Origin: Paratinospora sagittata
Lineage: Eukaryota > Streptophyta > Magnoliopsida > Ranunculales > Menispermaceae
DNA: 64,000 nucleotides
Direction: 5' to 3'
Assembly (NCBI GenBank): GCA_035771175.1
Contig: CM069603.1
Coordinates: 15,166,286 to 15,230,285 of the forward strand
The notes beneath the pieces are model-generated. The model ran no database searches. It saw nothing but the letters and a program-made list of their open reading frames with translations, and was not told where the DNA came from. The position numbers and the translations under genes are program-made. Shown here piece after piece: positions 11,472-22,974 of this stretch; the first letter of the stretch is position 1; every line of letters begins with the position of its first letter.

Positions 11472-12811
11472 GGTTATTTAAATGAAACGATATATTAAGA
11501 TAGTGAAAAGAAGTTTCATAATTTCATTGATTAGTAAAAAAGTACAATGTATCACATCACCAATTATTACTAGAAAATAATTCGGAGTATTTTTGTTTAA
11601 TTGTTTCTTCTAGTTCCTAAGTTGCTTCCTCTACTCCATGTGATCCCAGAGTACTTTTACAAGTGGTTTGCTACATCGCCTCAGTTCTTCAGTTTTTCAA
11701 TCCAGAATTTGTATCACTCTCTCCTGATATATTTTTCCTTTTTCATACAGTTGCCCGAATTCGACCACCTAGCAATATGGTAGGAGATCCTGCCAGGATG
11801 AGGGCATTGGATTGTTTCTGGCAATTTTGTTACGATATAGCCATACACATTCAGACGATAGGGATCGTTGCCGCTGGGGCGAGGGAGTTGGTGACGCAAA
11901 GAAATTGTGGTTTGCTTCAGAACTTGAAGGAGTTTCCACTGGTTGCCAAGCAGGCCATGACGTGTGTGGTTCATTACTCTTATCGGTGTTGTTTTCAGAC
12001 ATCTGCATGGTTATTTAAATCAAACGATATATTAAGATAGTGAAAAGAAGTTTCATAATTTCATTGATTAGTAAAAAAGTACAATGTATCACATCACCAA
12101 TTATTACTAGAAAATAATTCGGAGTATTTTTGTTTAATTGTTTCTTCTAGTTCCTAAGTTGCTTCCTCTACTCCATGTGATCCCAAAGTACTTTTACAAG
12201 TGGTATGCTACGTCGCCTCAGTTCTTCAGTTTCTCAATCCAGAATTTGTATCACTCTCTCCTGATATATTTTTCCTTTTTCATACAGTTGCCCGAATTCG
12301 ACCACCTAACAATATGGTAGGAGATCCTGCCAGGATGAGGGCATTGGATTGTTTCTGGCAATTTTGTTACGATATAGCCATACACATTCAGACGATAGGG
12401 ATCGTTGCCGCTGGGGCGAGAGAGTTGGTGATGCAAAGAAATTGTGGTTTGCTTCAGAACTTGAAGGAGTTTCCACTGGTTGCCAAGCAGGCCATGACGT
12501 GTGTGGTTCATTACTCTTATCGGTGTTGTTTTCAGACATCTGCATGGTTATTTAAATGAAACGATATATTAAGATAGTGAAAAGAAGTTTCATAATTTCA
12601 TTGATTAGTAAAAAAGTACAATGTATCACATCACCAATTATTACTAGAAAATAATTCGGAGTATTTTTGTTTAATTGTTTCTTCTAGTTCCTAAGTTGCT
12701 TCCTCTACTCCATGTGATCCCAGAGTACTTTTACAAGTGGTATGCTACGTCGCCTCAGTTCTTCAGTTTTTCAATCCAGAATTTGTATCACTCTCTCCTG
12801 ATATATTTTTC
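11201..12811 (-). repeat. 537-bp tandem triplication of pol end plus ORF3 start
   Basis: Three adjoining units, 11201-11737, 11738-12274 and 12275-12811, nearly identical to one another. Each carries the last part of pol (integrase tail), the pol-ORF3 spacer and the first part of ORF3. The joint reads ttcctttttcatacag, fusing pol sequence ttccttcttc to ORF3 sequence ctttttcatac at a short T-rich homology. Antisense frames of about 120 codons in each unit are artefacts of the repeat. Confidence 0.9.
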
Positions 12812-14130
12812 CTTCTTCAACCTGAACTTTGACTAGAGAGATGATATGTGAAGGATCAGGATGATACTTTCAAAGCATGGATACATGAAAAACGTTATGA
12901 ACTTTAGACATGGATGAGGGAATAGATAGTCGATAGGCTAGTTTGCCAATACCCGTTCGACGATCTGAAATGGGTCGATATATCACGGGGAGAGCTTTCC
13001 TTTGATGTTGAAGCGTTTGACACCTCTTGTAGGCTGAACTTTTAGGGAAACCAAGTCCCCCTTATCAAATTATAGAGGTTGTCTCTACTTGTCGGCATAG
13101 CTCTTCTATCAACTTTGTGCTACACGAAGTCACTCCTTTACTAGTCTGATCTTCTCAGAAGTCTGTTGAACTAGTTTTGGCCCCAATTGCGATCAATCTG
13201 CCATGTCTAACCAGCATACCAGAGATCAGCAAGGGCGACCATAGAGAGCCTCGTATGGTGCCATGCCGATATTAGATTGATAACTGTTGTCGTTTGCAAA
13301 CTCAGCCAAATGTAAGTGTTTTGCCCATCCATCATGAAAGTCCAATATGCAACATTGTAACATGTCCTTCAAGATTTGGATTAAACATTCTGACTGCCCG
13401 TCGGTCTGTGGGTGAAAAATTGTGCTCATGGTAATCCTGGAGCCCATTCTATTTTGGAAGCTTTGCCAAAATTTTGATGTGAATTGAGGGTCTCGATCAG
13501 AAACGGTCGTGAGTGGTATGCCATGGAGGTGTACGATCTTTTTTATACAATTTGGCTAGCTTGACGGGGTTATCTATGAACTTTCTTGGTAAAAAGTGTG
13601 CAGACTTTATAAGTCTGCCAATGACAACCCAGATTGCATTTTGCCCTTTATTATTTTGAGGTAAGGCCGTAACAAAATCCATTCCAATGTTCTCCCACTT
13701 TCATTCTCTAATAGGTAAAGGCTGGAGAGGTCCGGAAGGAAGTCTACGTTCTGCCTTTACTTGTTGGCAAATGAGACATCCAACAACAAAGTCTTCAATA
13801 GCCTTCTTCATTCCAGAGAACCAGAATTGTCACTTGACATCTTTGTACATCTTGTCTCCCCCAAGATGCATAGCAAACTTTGAGCAATGCATTTCAGTGA
13901 GAACTTCTTTCCGAACTTCAGGATCGTTTGGTAGGCAGAGGCATTTTTTGTAGTAAACTGCCCCGTCATCGGATACCAACCAATAGGGAAGGTCCTGTCC
14001 GCCAAGGAGAAGTTCTATTTTCTCCATTAACTTGGGGTCGTCGGCTTGAGCAGCTGAAATTTTTCGAATAAGCTCAAAGTTGGTTCTAAGTTAAAATTCT
14101 CCATCTCCGTAGTCAACTTCTCTATTTCAA
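12812..14130 (-). pseudogene. A2 integrase
   Basis: Rightmost is the zinc-binding part (TEMHCSKFAMHLGGDKMY, then a Cys pair near 13770), then the core start MDFVTALPQNNKG at 13682, and [10 protein letters not shown] with the third catalytic Glu near 13410. Frame changes near 13500 and 13226 separate the pieces. The C-terminal IFHVSMLRKY-type region follows at 12800-13000, and the last part lies in the triplicated segment. The Arg after QSE is Cys. Confidence 0.72.
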
Positions 14131-14790
14131 AGTTAAGAGTGCAAGCAACAACATAAGATTTTCTACTCAGGGCATCAGCCACAACGTTGGCTTTTCCTAT
14201 ATGGTATTGGAGTTAAAAGTCATAATCTTTCAAAAATTTCAACCATCGTCTTTGGCGGAGGTTTAGGTCTCTCTGAGTGTAGATGTACTTGAGGCACTTT
14301 TGAGCCGAGACGACCTCAAACAATTCACCGTATAGGTAGTGACGCCATAACTTCAGTGCGAATACAACAGCTGCAAGTTCTAAGTCATGCGTTGGGTAAT
14401 TACCCTCATGAATATTTAATTGCCTAGAAGCATATGCAACAACTTGGCCTTCTTGCATTAATATTGCACCTAAGCCTTGGAGAGACACGTCGGTGTATAG
14501 TAAAAACCCAACTCCATTTCTTGGAGTGATTGGTACTGGTGCTGTTGTGATGTGTTTTTTCAATTCCTAAAATGATGATTCACAGGCGGTGTTCCAGATG
14601 AATCGTACGTCTTTCCGAGTGAGCTTGGTCATAGGTTCAACAATCTTGGAAAAGTCCTTAATGAAACATCTGTAGTAACCAGCCAAACCAAGAAAACTCC
14701 GGGTTTGAGTAACTGTGGTAGGTTGCTTCCAGTTTAATATCGCTTCAACTTTTGAAGGATCCACTTTAATGCCATTGCCTGAAACCACAT
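14131..14790 (-). pseudogene. A2 RNase H and RT C-terminal part
   Basis: RNase [21 protein letters not shown], with the first Asp of the active site kept, and [20 protein letters not shown] at 14340-14400. The connection domain has SFLGLAGYYRCFIKDFSKIV near 14650-14700. Stops and a frame change at about 14565 divide the pieces. The frame is cut at 14790 by the copia solo LTR and continues at 17087. Confidence 0.75.
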
Positions 14791-17086
14791 TGTTGATATA
14801 AGTGGTTTTGCACTTAGTTTTTCTCCTAAGTTTTTTTATGCTTACAAACAATATAACAAATGGTGCTAATGTTTCTATCTAGTATATTTCAACACCTAAA
14901 GATGGAAAAGAGCCAATACAAGATCTAAGTCTTCAAGTTCAAGAAGTCTCTCACGCAAAGGATCAAAGCAAAGGATTAACCATACTTAAAGGAATGAAGA
15001 CAAAAAGGTTGAGAGTCTTTATGTGTCTAGAATTAGGATATAACCTTCTTGCATTTCCTATTGCTCAATCTTTCTAAACTTCATTCATTAATACTTCACT
15101 ATGCATAGTTTTGATAAAACTCATTCATGCATGCATTCTTTAAAAATGATTTTCAAGTATTCAAAATGTTTGATCTATGTTTTTAAACTATTTTGAATCA
15201 TATTTGCATTAGTTTTGATTAAAATGATATTTTTACAAAGTTTTTCAAAATAATCAAAATTGTTTTGATTTTATCAAAATCTTGTTTGATTGACTAATTG
15301 TTGATTTCTAAAGTATTTGATTTGATTAAAAGAAACAATGATGTTTTATCTAGTTTTAATTGAGAAATAAAAAATCGTTTTTATAAAGTCTTCCAGGATG
15401 ATAATGTTTTAGCAGCGTCTTATTGGACTTGATGAGTCAGGATGCTGATAAAATGTTACTCAAGGTTGAGTTGAACTATTTAATAAGGACGCTTACTCAT
15501 TAGTAGTGACCTTTATTTTATCAACCTTTGAGAATGTCAGGACGCTAATTTAGTTACAGCTCGCTGAAAGATCTTTTTATCTTTAAGTGATTTCTATCTT
15601 TAAGGACGCTGATAAGTTATAAGTTGAATGAATTATCAGAACGCTACTTGTGTAGGAGCGCCCTCATCTTTAGAATCAACTTAAGTAACTTTCAGGACGC
15701 TCACCGTCCGTCAACGCACTTAAACATTGTTTTAAAACTGCTTTTAATAGTTCAGGACGCTTACTATTGAGTAGCGCCCTCATATGTTTTGCGTTTTAAA
15801 ACAAAACAAGACGTTTACTGCGAAGTAGCGCCCTCATGGTTTAAGTCGTTTAATTGTCAAAATAAGTCAGGATGCTTACTACTTAGTAGCGCCCTCACTT
15901 CATTGTTCAGTAGGACGTTGATATTCTATGGGCACCCTCAAAGGAACAAAATGACAGAAATTATATTTTTACTGTTCTCACATGTACGTATTTCTGGCCA
16001 CCTTTACAGAACAACTTTTCGTACAAAATCAATTTTTTGTATTTGTAAGAGATATTCTCTGATTCACGAACCACGTCTTCCAAAACTTTCCTTATTCGTG
16101 TATCTGGAGAAAAATAGAATATTCATGAATTGTGCAGTTGCCATTTTCGTGGTATATTCTAGTTGTTGTTAGTAAACGATCATATTTGAAATTTAAATTC
16201 AAATGAACAACAACTTCATCTCTACAAGTTTATAAATACAGTTACTTAACAATTTATTAAGCACCAAAAATTCTCTGAGCTAAAACACTTTTTGATAGTT
16301 AGCCTAATTTTCTGGTCAAGAAAACGTTTAAGTCGATCTGTTTTCACAATAGTTTTCTTTGAGACTTTACGTACTCAAAACGTTTTCATACTCAGCTAAC
16401 ATTCTCTTGAGCAAATATGGTTGTAAGAAAGGTATAAATCATTGTAAGGTCTCTCTTCACCTTGAGCTTAAATTTTCATATCTTGTATTTGGTATTTGAA
16501 TTTATGAGTTTCATTGTAATTGTTCTAATAACTTAGAACAAATATTAGATTCACTATTTTCAGTCTTTTGGATTGTTTCATGGTTTGAAACAAACCAAGT
16601 AAAGTGATTTATATGACTTGTGATTCCAATTTTTGAATCAAGAATAGTTTCATCCTTTCTCTTGAAAAGGATGTGTGGGTTCTTCCTTAACCTGCAAAAG
16701 GAACATGGGTTCTTCCTTATCTCGAAAAAAGGATACACAGTTCTTCCTTAGCCCTGCAAAAGGAACATGGGTTCTTCCTTAGCCCGAAAAAAGGATAAAC
16801 GGTAGTTCTCACACCCGTAAGTTGAGAAAGTGTACCGGTTTGATCTTCACTCGTAAGAAGATCAGTTAGTGAAGTTTCAAATCCTAATTGAAAGATTAGG
16901 TAGTGGACGTAGGCACAGCCGAACCACTATAAATGCTCGTGTACTTTACTTTTCGTATTTTACTTTATGCTCATTAGATTTATTTATGCATTGAACCCAA
17001 TTGAGTCAAGGAATCTCATAAGAAATTAAAAAAAGATTAATAATGGCCATGACACCCAATTCACCCCCCTCTTGGGTGTACCAACA
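14791..17086 (+). repeat. Solo LTR of the SIRE/Maximus-type copia family, copy 2
   Basis: Starts TGTTGATATAAG and ends GTACCAACA, with target duplication cacat at 14786-14790 and 17087-17091; the RT frame of A2 is restored when it is removed. Shares with copy 1 a long diverged core, including the AGGACGCT...AGCGCCCT units (about 15413-15930) and the gatcttcacycgtaagaag segment. Where copy 1 has a ctcacaccc repeat, this copy has a different one (gggttcttcctta with aaaaggaacat or aaaaaaggata, about 16676-16800). 2296 bp, no internal region follows. Confidence 0.88.
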
Positions 17087-17800
17087 CACATGACCTAGGA
17101 ATTGAACTCTCTTCGCCCAAAATTCGAACTTACTCAACTTTGCATATAACTGATGGCTTCTTAAGGTCTGGAGGATAATCCTCAGATGTATCTTATGGTC
17201 TTCCTCAGTTGAAGAATATATCAAGATATCATTTACAAAGACCACCATGAATAGGTCTAAATATGGTCTGAAGATGTCGTTCATCAAATCCATGAACGTT
17301 GCAGGTGCATTTGTTAGACTGAACGACATGACTAAGAACTCGTAATGACCGTACCGAGTTCTGAAAGTCATTTTATTTATGTCCGACTCTCTGATCCGGA
17401 GTTGACGATAGCCAGATCGTAAATCAATCTTAGAGAAGTATTTGACATCTCTAAGTTGGTCGAACAAGTTATCGATCTTGGGCAATGGGTATCTGTTCTT
17501 GATGGTTACGTTATTCAACTTGCTATAGTCAATGCAAAATCGTAACGAACCATTCATTTTGCGAACGAACAGAACTAGAGCGCCTTAGGGTGATGAACTT
17601 TTTTTGATGAAGCAAGTACTCTTTAGCTCCTTTAGTTGTTTGTCCAACTCAACCAGCTCGACATTAGACATTTTGTATGGTGGAATTGAGATGGGTCCAA
17701 TCCCTGGTATGAGGTTGATCTCAAAATTGAATTCCCGGATTGGAGGTAAACGAGAAAGGTCATTTAAAAATTCGTTGGGAATTCAGATATAACCGGGATA
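17087..17800 (-). pseudogene. A2 reverse transcriptase, N-terminal and palm
   Basis: An open stretch of 180 codons contains [51 protein letters not shown] and the catalytic box, which here reads [10 protein letters not shown]: the first Asp of the usual DD pair is Asn (GAT to AAT). Upstream, the [11 protein letters not shown] start of RT is at about 17690-17750. Would copy element RNA in the particle; inactive here. Confidence 0.8.
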
Positions 17801-19593
17801 TCATGTACTTTAAGAGGGTATAATTATGATGATTCATTGTCATCACCTAGGGATAGGGCTCGGAGCTGTGCCTTTAAGAGTCCGGCAGTCGAGTTGTGTA
17901 TCTATTTCCTCATTCTTTGAATTTTGACAAACTCCCCAGTGGGCTAGGTTAACTGAACTTGCTTCTTCAAACAATCTATTTTAGCATTCAGTGGTGCGAG
18001 CCAGTCCATACCGAGGATAATGTCGAAGTCTTCAATGTCTATCACTAGGAGATCTGCATAAATTATTTGTTCTGGCATTCGAAGTTCACATATAGAACAC
18101 TTCAATTCCACGTTAGTACCAGATCCTAATGATGTTGAGACATAGATTGTGATATCTGTGGGTTCAAGTTGCAACCCCAAATGCCTTACCAATGCAAAAG
18201 ATATAAATGAGTGCGTAACATCCGAATCAAACAAGACATGCACCATTGTATTGAACAAGGGAAATGTACCTTCGACTACATTGTTGTTTGGGAGGGGTTG
18301 TTGAGCGACGGCAAACGCTTTGCCCTGTTGCCTTTGCCCCTAGTTCTGCTGGTTCTGCCTGGGCTGGGCGTTAGCAGTAGGTAGGGCTTGTTGGACAGGG
18401 ATTGCAGGAACTGGCTATTGCAGTTGTGAAGGGTGGGGACAAAAAAATTTTATATGGCTCTGCTGGCCGCAGTTGTAACAAGTCAGCCTCAGATATTGAG
18501 GCGTTTGTTGCTGGTTCTATTGGTCGTGCTAATTGTGGTGTTCTTGGCCACCACCTCTGTCATTTCCATTGCGGAGGCCACCCCTGCCATTACGGCCTCC
18601 TCTGTTATGATTATGAAAACCCTGATGGCCAGTAGAAGTTTCAGCCGCAGATGTCGTGGCCTCAAGCTTTTGCATGGGGGCTGGGAGGGCTGAGTTTTGA
18701 TTAAAATAAGGCTTCTTGTTGTTTCCCTATTGGCAAAAATTTGTATGTCGTTTTCCTCCATTCTTTCTCTGTTCTTGCTCTATTTTCTCCTTCTCAAAGT
18801 TTATGGCCATATTGACTAGCTCCCTGCAATTCTTGAGATCCAAGATTGACAGGACCTGTCAGATGTCTGGACGAAGGCCATTATAGAATTTCTCAGCCTT
18901 ATCTCGCTCCGTTGAAATGGTGGAGAGAGAGAAGACTGATAATTCTTTGAACTTGACAGCATACTTTCGGACTGTCATGTTGCCCTGGTAGAGCCTAAAA
19001 AACTAATGGCGTCTTTGCCTCTTCACTGCGCCAGGGAAGTACTCATCAATGAATAGTGATTCAAACTCTAGCCAAGTCAAGTCTGTTACATTAACCCTTG
19101 GGTCTTCCTTTACCGTTATCCATCAAATATTAGCTCTACCAACAAGTTGGTAGGAAGCAAGTGGAATTTTTTGACCCTCGTCGACTCCCATAGCCTCAAG
19201 AACCTTTTTTGACTCAGCAAGCCATTCCGCATCAATGCTGCTAGTAAAGGTTAGGGGTTGTAGCCTTTTATACTTCGTGATCTAGTCGGTTTGGCTCTCC
19301 GACCCAGATCGAACCGGTGCCTATACGGTGATCACCTGGTTGGCCACAATCTCACGAACGACCGTTTGTACTGTTACTTTCATCGCCTTAATTAATCCAG
19401 TGAAAAAGTGTTCGATGCCTGGAGGCATGACTAAGGATGCGGGTTGAGGTGGCACTAACTGTCCAGAAGTAGTGGCAATGTCGTGTGTGACCTTTTCTGT
19501 CCTCGGAGGCCGCAGTTCCTGATTTTGTGTCTCAGGAGGTGCCTCCTCTGTTAGACGGACTGTGCGTGGCTTTCCTCTTTTTCTGGTTTGCAT
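17801..19593 (-). pseudogene. A2 gag and protease
   Basis: Gag starts MQTRKRGKPRTVRL at 19593 and includes AMKVTVQTVVREIVANQ, ITKYKRLQPLTF and SYQLVGRANI segments, a Gly/Asn-rich part and a decayed CCHC knuckle near 18480. Protease follows: FNTMVHVLFDSDVTHSFIS and IILGMDWLAP (18258-17944). The active-site DSG reads DSD (GGT to GAT). Internal stops are mostly TAG/TAA in place of Gln codons. Confidence 0.78.
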
Positions 19594-19666
19594 TCTTTTT
19601 CTCACTGAAAAAAGAGAAAAAATAGAACTCTCCTTTAGGAAATGTAGCCAAGTATAGTGATATGAT

Positions 19667-19782
19667 ATTCTCAGCAATAAGTTCGAGAGTTTTGCAATTA
19701 TAAAACCACCTATTTTTTTAGGTATGGTGTAAAGTTTTGGTGAGGAATCAAAGAATCTTATGTGTCTCGTATGTTTAGCCAT
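19667..19782 (-). CDS. Leader ORF upstream of gag (A2)
   Basis: Starts MAKHTRHIRFFDSSPKLY and continues IPKKIGGFIIAKLSN. In this copy there is no stop between it and the gag ATG at 19593, so it could extend gag by 63 residues. Conservation with A1 is good over the first 30 codons. Role unknown. Confidence 0.35.
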
Positions 19783-19804
19783 GGAATAAAACAATGTTAG
19801 AGTG

Positions 19805-19812
19805 TTTATATA
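19805..19812 (-). promoter_or_regulatory. TATATAAA box between ORF1 and gag (A2)
   Basis: The minus strand reads TATATAAA 23 bases upstream of the leader ATG, in the same position as the boxes of A1, A3 and A5. Confidence 0.35.
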
Positions 19813-19999
19813 ATAAGTATACAATTTTGAAAGTATTTCAAATGTTTTTGTTTTTGTGAACATACATACCTTTTGGAAAATCCATACGAGTCATAGAGAT
19901 TCTAAGATTAGCCTTGATAAATATCCTGGTCTAACGTTCTATCGCATTCTTATGTGTTGAAACTCTTATCCTTAGTCTTTTCAACTATTATCCAAATTC

Positions 20000-20290
20000 G
20001 TGTGTCCCATACCACATGAGTTTGGTAATAAGGGGTTCAACCAAGTAAAGTTTTATGAACACGGTCTCTACAAAACATTAGCTGGAGAGGAATTCACTAA
20101 TAGTATCGTCCAAGTTTACTCGTCCCATATCGTGTAAACTTAGTGATAATGTTAGTCATTCAACTTTTCCAAGATGTTTTTCCACACAAGGTCGTGGGTT
20201 TTCTTACTTCCACATTTTATTTGGTATCTTCCAATTTTTTTGTGTCCCATGTCACTCCAAAGTTAGTGATACAAAAGAAAAAATGGTTGT
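20000..20290 (-). other. Triple GTATGGGAC repeat module (A2)
   Basis: Three units visible on the plus strand as gtcccatac/gtcccatat/gtcccatgt at about 20004-20012, 20122-20130 and 20244-20252, each with the caaaytTAgt-like arm. No ORF. Confidence 0.5.
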
Positions 20291-20331
20291 AAGTCGGCCC
20301 ACCAAACATAGTCTTAAACAAAACATTTCAT

Positions 20332-22075
20332 TCATAAAAAAAAATATTTACAATGCCAGTAATTTTTATGCCTACTGCTCCGCCTAGTTCTCCTACTAAT
20401 TGCAGAGTGACTACTAGAAGAAGGCTGAGGGGAGTTTTGCCGTTCTTCCATGATTTGCATACGATTCATCAAATATTTATGGTCCTCACGCATTTCAACG
20501 ACACTAGACACCAGAAACTGTAACTGGTCAAATGGGTTAGTTGATTGTCCCATCGGGGGAAGGTAGGCAGGTTGTCCAATCGACGAATGGTAGGCTGGTT
20601 CTCCCATCGACGGATGGTTGGCTGGCTGTCTCATAGGTGGAGGGTAGGCTGTAGGCATTGTTGAAAAATGTTGGCCAGATGGTTGACCCATTGATGGAGG
20701 GTAGGTTGTAGGCATTGTTGAAAAATGTTGGCCAGATGGCTGACCCATTGGTGAAAGGTAGTTGGTTTGATTATATGAGGACTCCTTAACTGGGACTTCT
20801 TGGAAGGTAGGATATGTTTGAGTCGGAAAGTTTTGAAAAAGTGGACTCATTGGATATCATGTTTTTCGAAGTTCGGTGCCGCCCAATCTTGTTGTGGTTG
20901 GTTCACATAGAATTGTGGAGTCGGCTGGTAGGGTACCTCTTGAGTTGGAAACCCTTGTCTGTCTTGATTTGGTTGGGGTTGCTCAAAGTTCTCCTTCGGG
21001 TTCCCAAAAAGTTTTTCTTCCGTGACATAATGATGATTGGGTTGTTCATTATTTGGGGCTGGGTTCGTTTCAATGTTCTGACTTGCTCATTATTTGGCGT
21101 TTCCCTAGTAGGAATCTTGCACCTCCTCTTTCGTCGACTACACTCTGTGTCATCATTAGCCTTTCCGCTATTTTCCTCTGAAGTAGCACAAAATAATTCC
21201 TCATCGGTTACCTCTCCTTTTGTGTTGAAAGTTTTGGAATAGGAGGATAGTGCAACTTCTTTAGTAATCGGTACAGATGATTCATCAAAGGTATTAATGT
21301 TTGCCTTGGTCAATATCTTCATGATTAAAGCTCCATAGCCGAGGTATTCCTTCTTTGTAGGGTTTTGGGTTATTCTTGTCATTTGCTGGACGATGATATG
21401 AGGTAGGGAGATCGAAATTTTCCTGTATAAGCAGTATAAGACAAGGACTTGAGCTCTTGACATTGAACCTCTAGTCACCACTTCAGGCAAGATGTTATCG
21501 ACTACAACCTTCCCAAGGCCTGCAAGGGTTGGCTTTAGGAGATTATTTGGTAGGCGGGGCGTATGACTTTTCGGTGTACGCCTTATGGGTGAGGGAATTG
21601 AATAACTGTTCCTTTGATTCTGTGATCTCTACAACAATTTGGGGTTCATGTGGATCAATGATCTTGTTTCCAATTGGGATTTCCATTAGTTGAGAAATAT
21701 TTTTAACGTTGACATAAATTTTTACTCCCCTGATCACTGTCTTCAAGACAGGGTTGATTCCTTCCTCTTGAAGTCCCACAATATTCATGTTGTCTTCAAG
21801 ACAGGGTTGATTCCTTACTCTTGAAGTCCCACAATATTCATGTTGTCGTAAAACAACCTCACCAAGTTGAGGGAGACAAAACCTTCAACATTAGTTATAT
21901 TTAGCCACCCAAGCTTTGCGAGTTTGTCGTGAAGGGAAGGACGAAGGCGAGGATTCTTCATGTCGATACTCCTCATTAAGACAATTCTCCATTTATAAAG
22001 TTTCGTAAGTCTTGTATAAATATTAACTATATATATATCCCAAGTGGTGGATTTGGGCGGGCCGTGGACCTTTCT
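20332..22075 (-). pseudogene. ORF1 of A2
   Basis: The start region is deleted; the frame is recognisable from TRLTKLYK leftwards. Conserved segments: SLHDKLAKLGWLNITNVEGF, VKIYVNVKNISQLMEIPIGN, SRAQVLVLYCLYRKISISLPHI and TKKEYLGYGALIMKI. The C-terminal part is long and open: imperfect repeats of MGQPSGQHFSTMPTAYPPPM, then a short coiled-coil-like helix (VVEMREDHKYLMNRMQIMEE) and a Ser/Arg-rich tail (SSSSHSAISRRTRRSSR). A 53-bp tandem duplication at 21738-21843 shifts the frame. Domain similarity to Transposase_32 is inferred by eye. Function unknown. Confidence 0.68.
21738..21843 (-). repeat. 53-bp tandem duplication inside ORF1 of A2
   Basis: Units 21738-21790 and 21791-21843 differ at a single base (cctc versus actc). 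53 is not a multiple of three, so ORF1 is frameshifted. Not present in A1, A3 or A5. Confidence 0.9.
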
Positions 22076-22086
22076 CTTGGATACCA
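22075..22086 (-). other. Degenerate primer-binding site of A2
   Basis: The minus strand reads TGGTATCCAAGA beside the 5' LTR, a decayed version of TGGTATCAGAGC. Confidence 0.5.
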
Positions 22087-22091
22087 TTAAA

Positions 22092-22974
22092 TGTCACTCC
22101 CCGCTCGGACGTGCCTAAACCGGCGGAACACTCTCAGGCGGAGTGCGAATGCATTATAACAGTTACGGAGCATGTACAAAATTGAGTATAAATCTGATTT
22201 TATTAATTTAAGAATGTATTTTTGTACAAAATGTAATTAAGGGAACATCCTCCACAAATCTCCCTAATAAATAAGCAAGGGGTACAAAATGAGGGCCCAA
22301 ACACCTACACCTACACCTAATCCACCATAGGCACTTGTAAAAATTATTAACAACGGGGTGACATATTGCCCAGTGGGTAAAATAGTTCGTGAATAAGACA
22401 ATTAATAAAGAAAACTTCATAATCAAACATCACATATGCACAACATAGCATCATAAACAGTACAACGTGGCTTAACAAGAATGTATGCATAACACCGTTT
22501 CGTGATGGTTCTGTGATCGTTTATCGCTCGGGTTCACGCACAAATGTCTATCCCCAGGTAATTCTGGGTTCACATTGTAAATTCCTCCCCAGGGGAAACA
22601 TCGATAATAGTAATCATTGCTCCAATAACTATTCCATAGATAACAAACCACTTATGTCCCTAGGTGGTTCTTATTTCATGTATGATGACTATGCATGTGC
22701 GGGTCCGATCTTTTCCTAATTTTAGACAGGATTTAGCAGCGTCCGGTGATGCTTATCAGAGTCATCATCACCACGTGCGTTGTTAGGATGTCCTGTACTA
22801 CTTATACAAGCAGATAGCTTTTAATGGGACCAACCAGACCAATCCCTAAGTCGAGAAGTGGGACACAAGGTCCACTTAAATACAACGTCTTCTAGAGAAG
22901 CAAGCTGCCTCCCATTCACTATTCAAAGTTACTGAGGACAAGACTGAGTTTGGTTGGGTCAAATTGACCACTAA
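22092..22974 (-). repeat. 5' LTR of A2, inner part (rest at 27057-27476)
   Basis: Starts tgtcactccccgctcgg and matches the 3' LTR of A2 along its length, including one unit of the internal repeat (about 22540-22600). Interrupted after ttgaccactaa by the family-A solo LTR. The outer part follows the second copy of actaa at 27052-27056 and ends ggggtattaca at 27476. Confidence 0.8.

Noticed and set aside
11240..12559. Plus-strand frames of about 80-125 codons repeated three times
   Set aside because: They are antisense to the pol end and ORF3 and recur only because of the 537-bp triplication.
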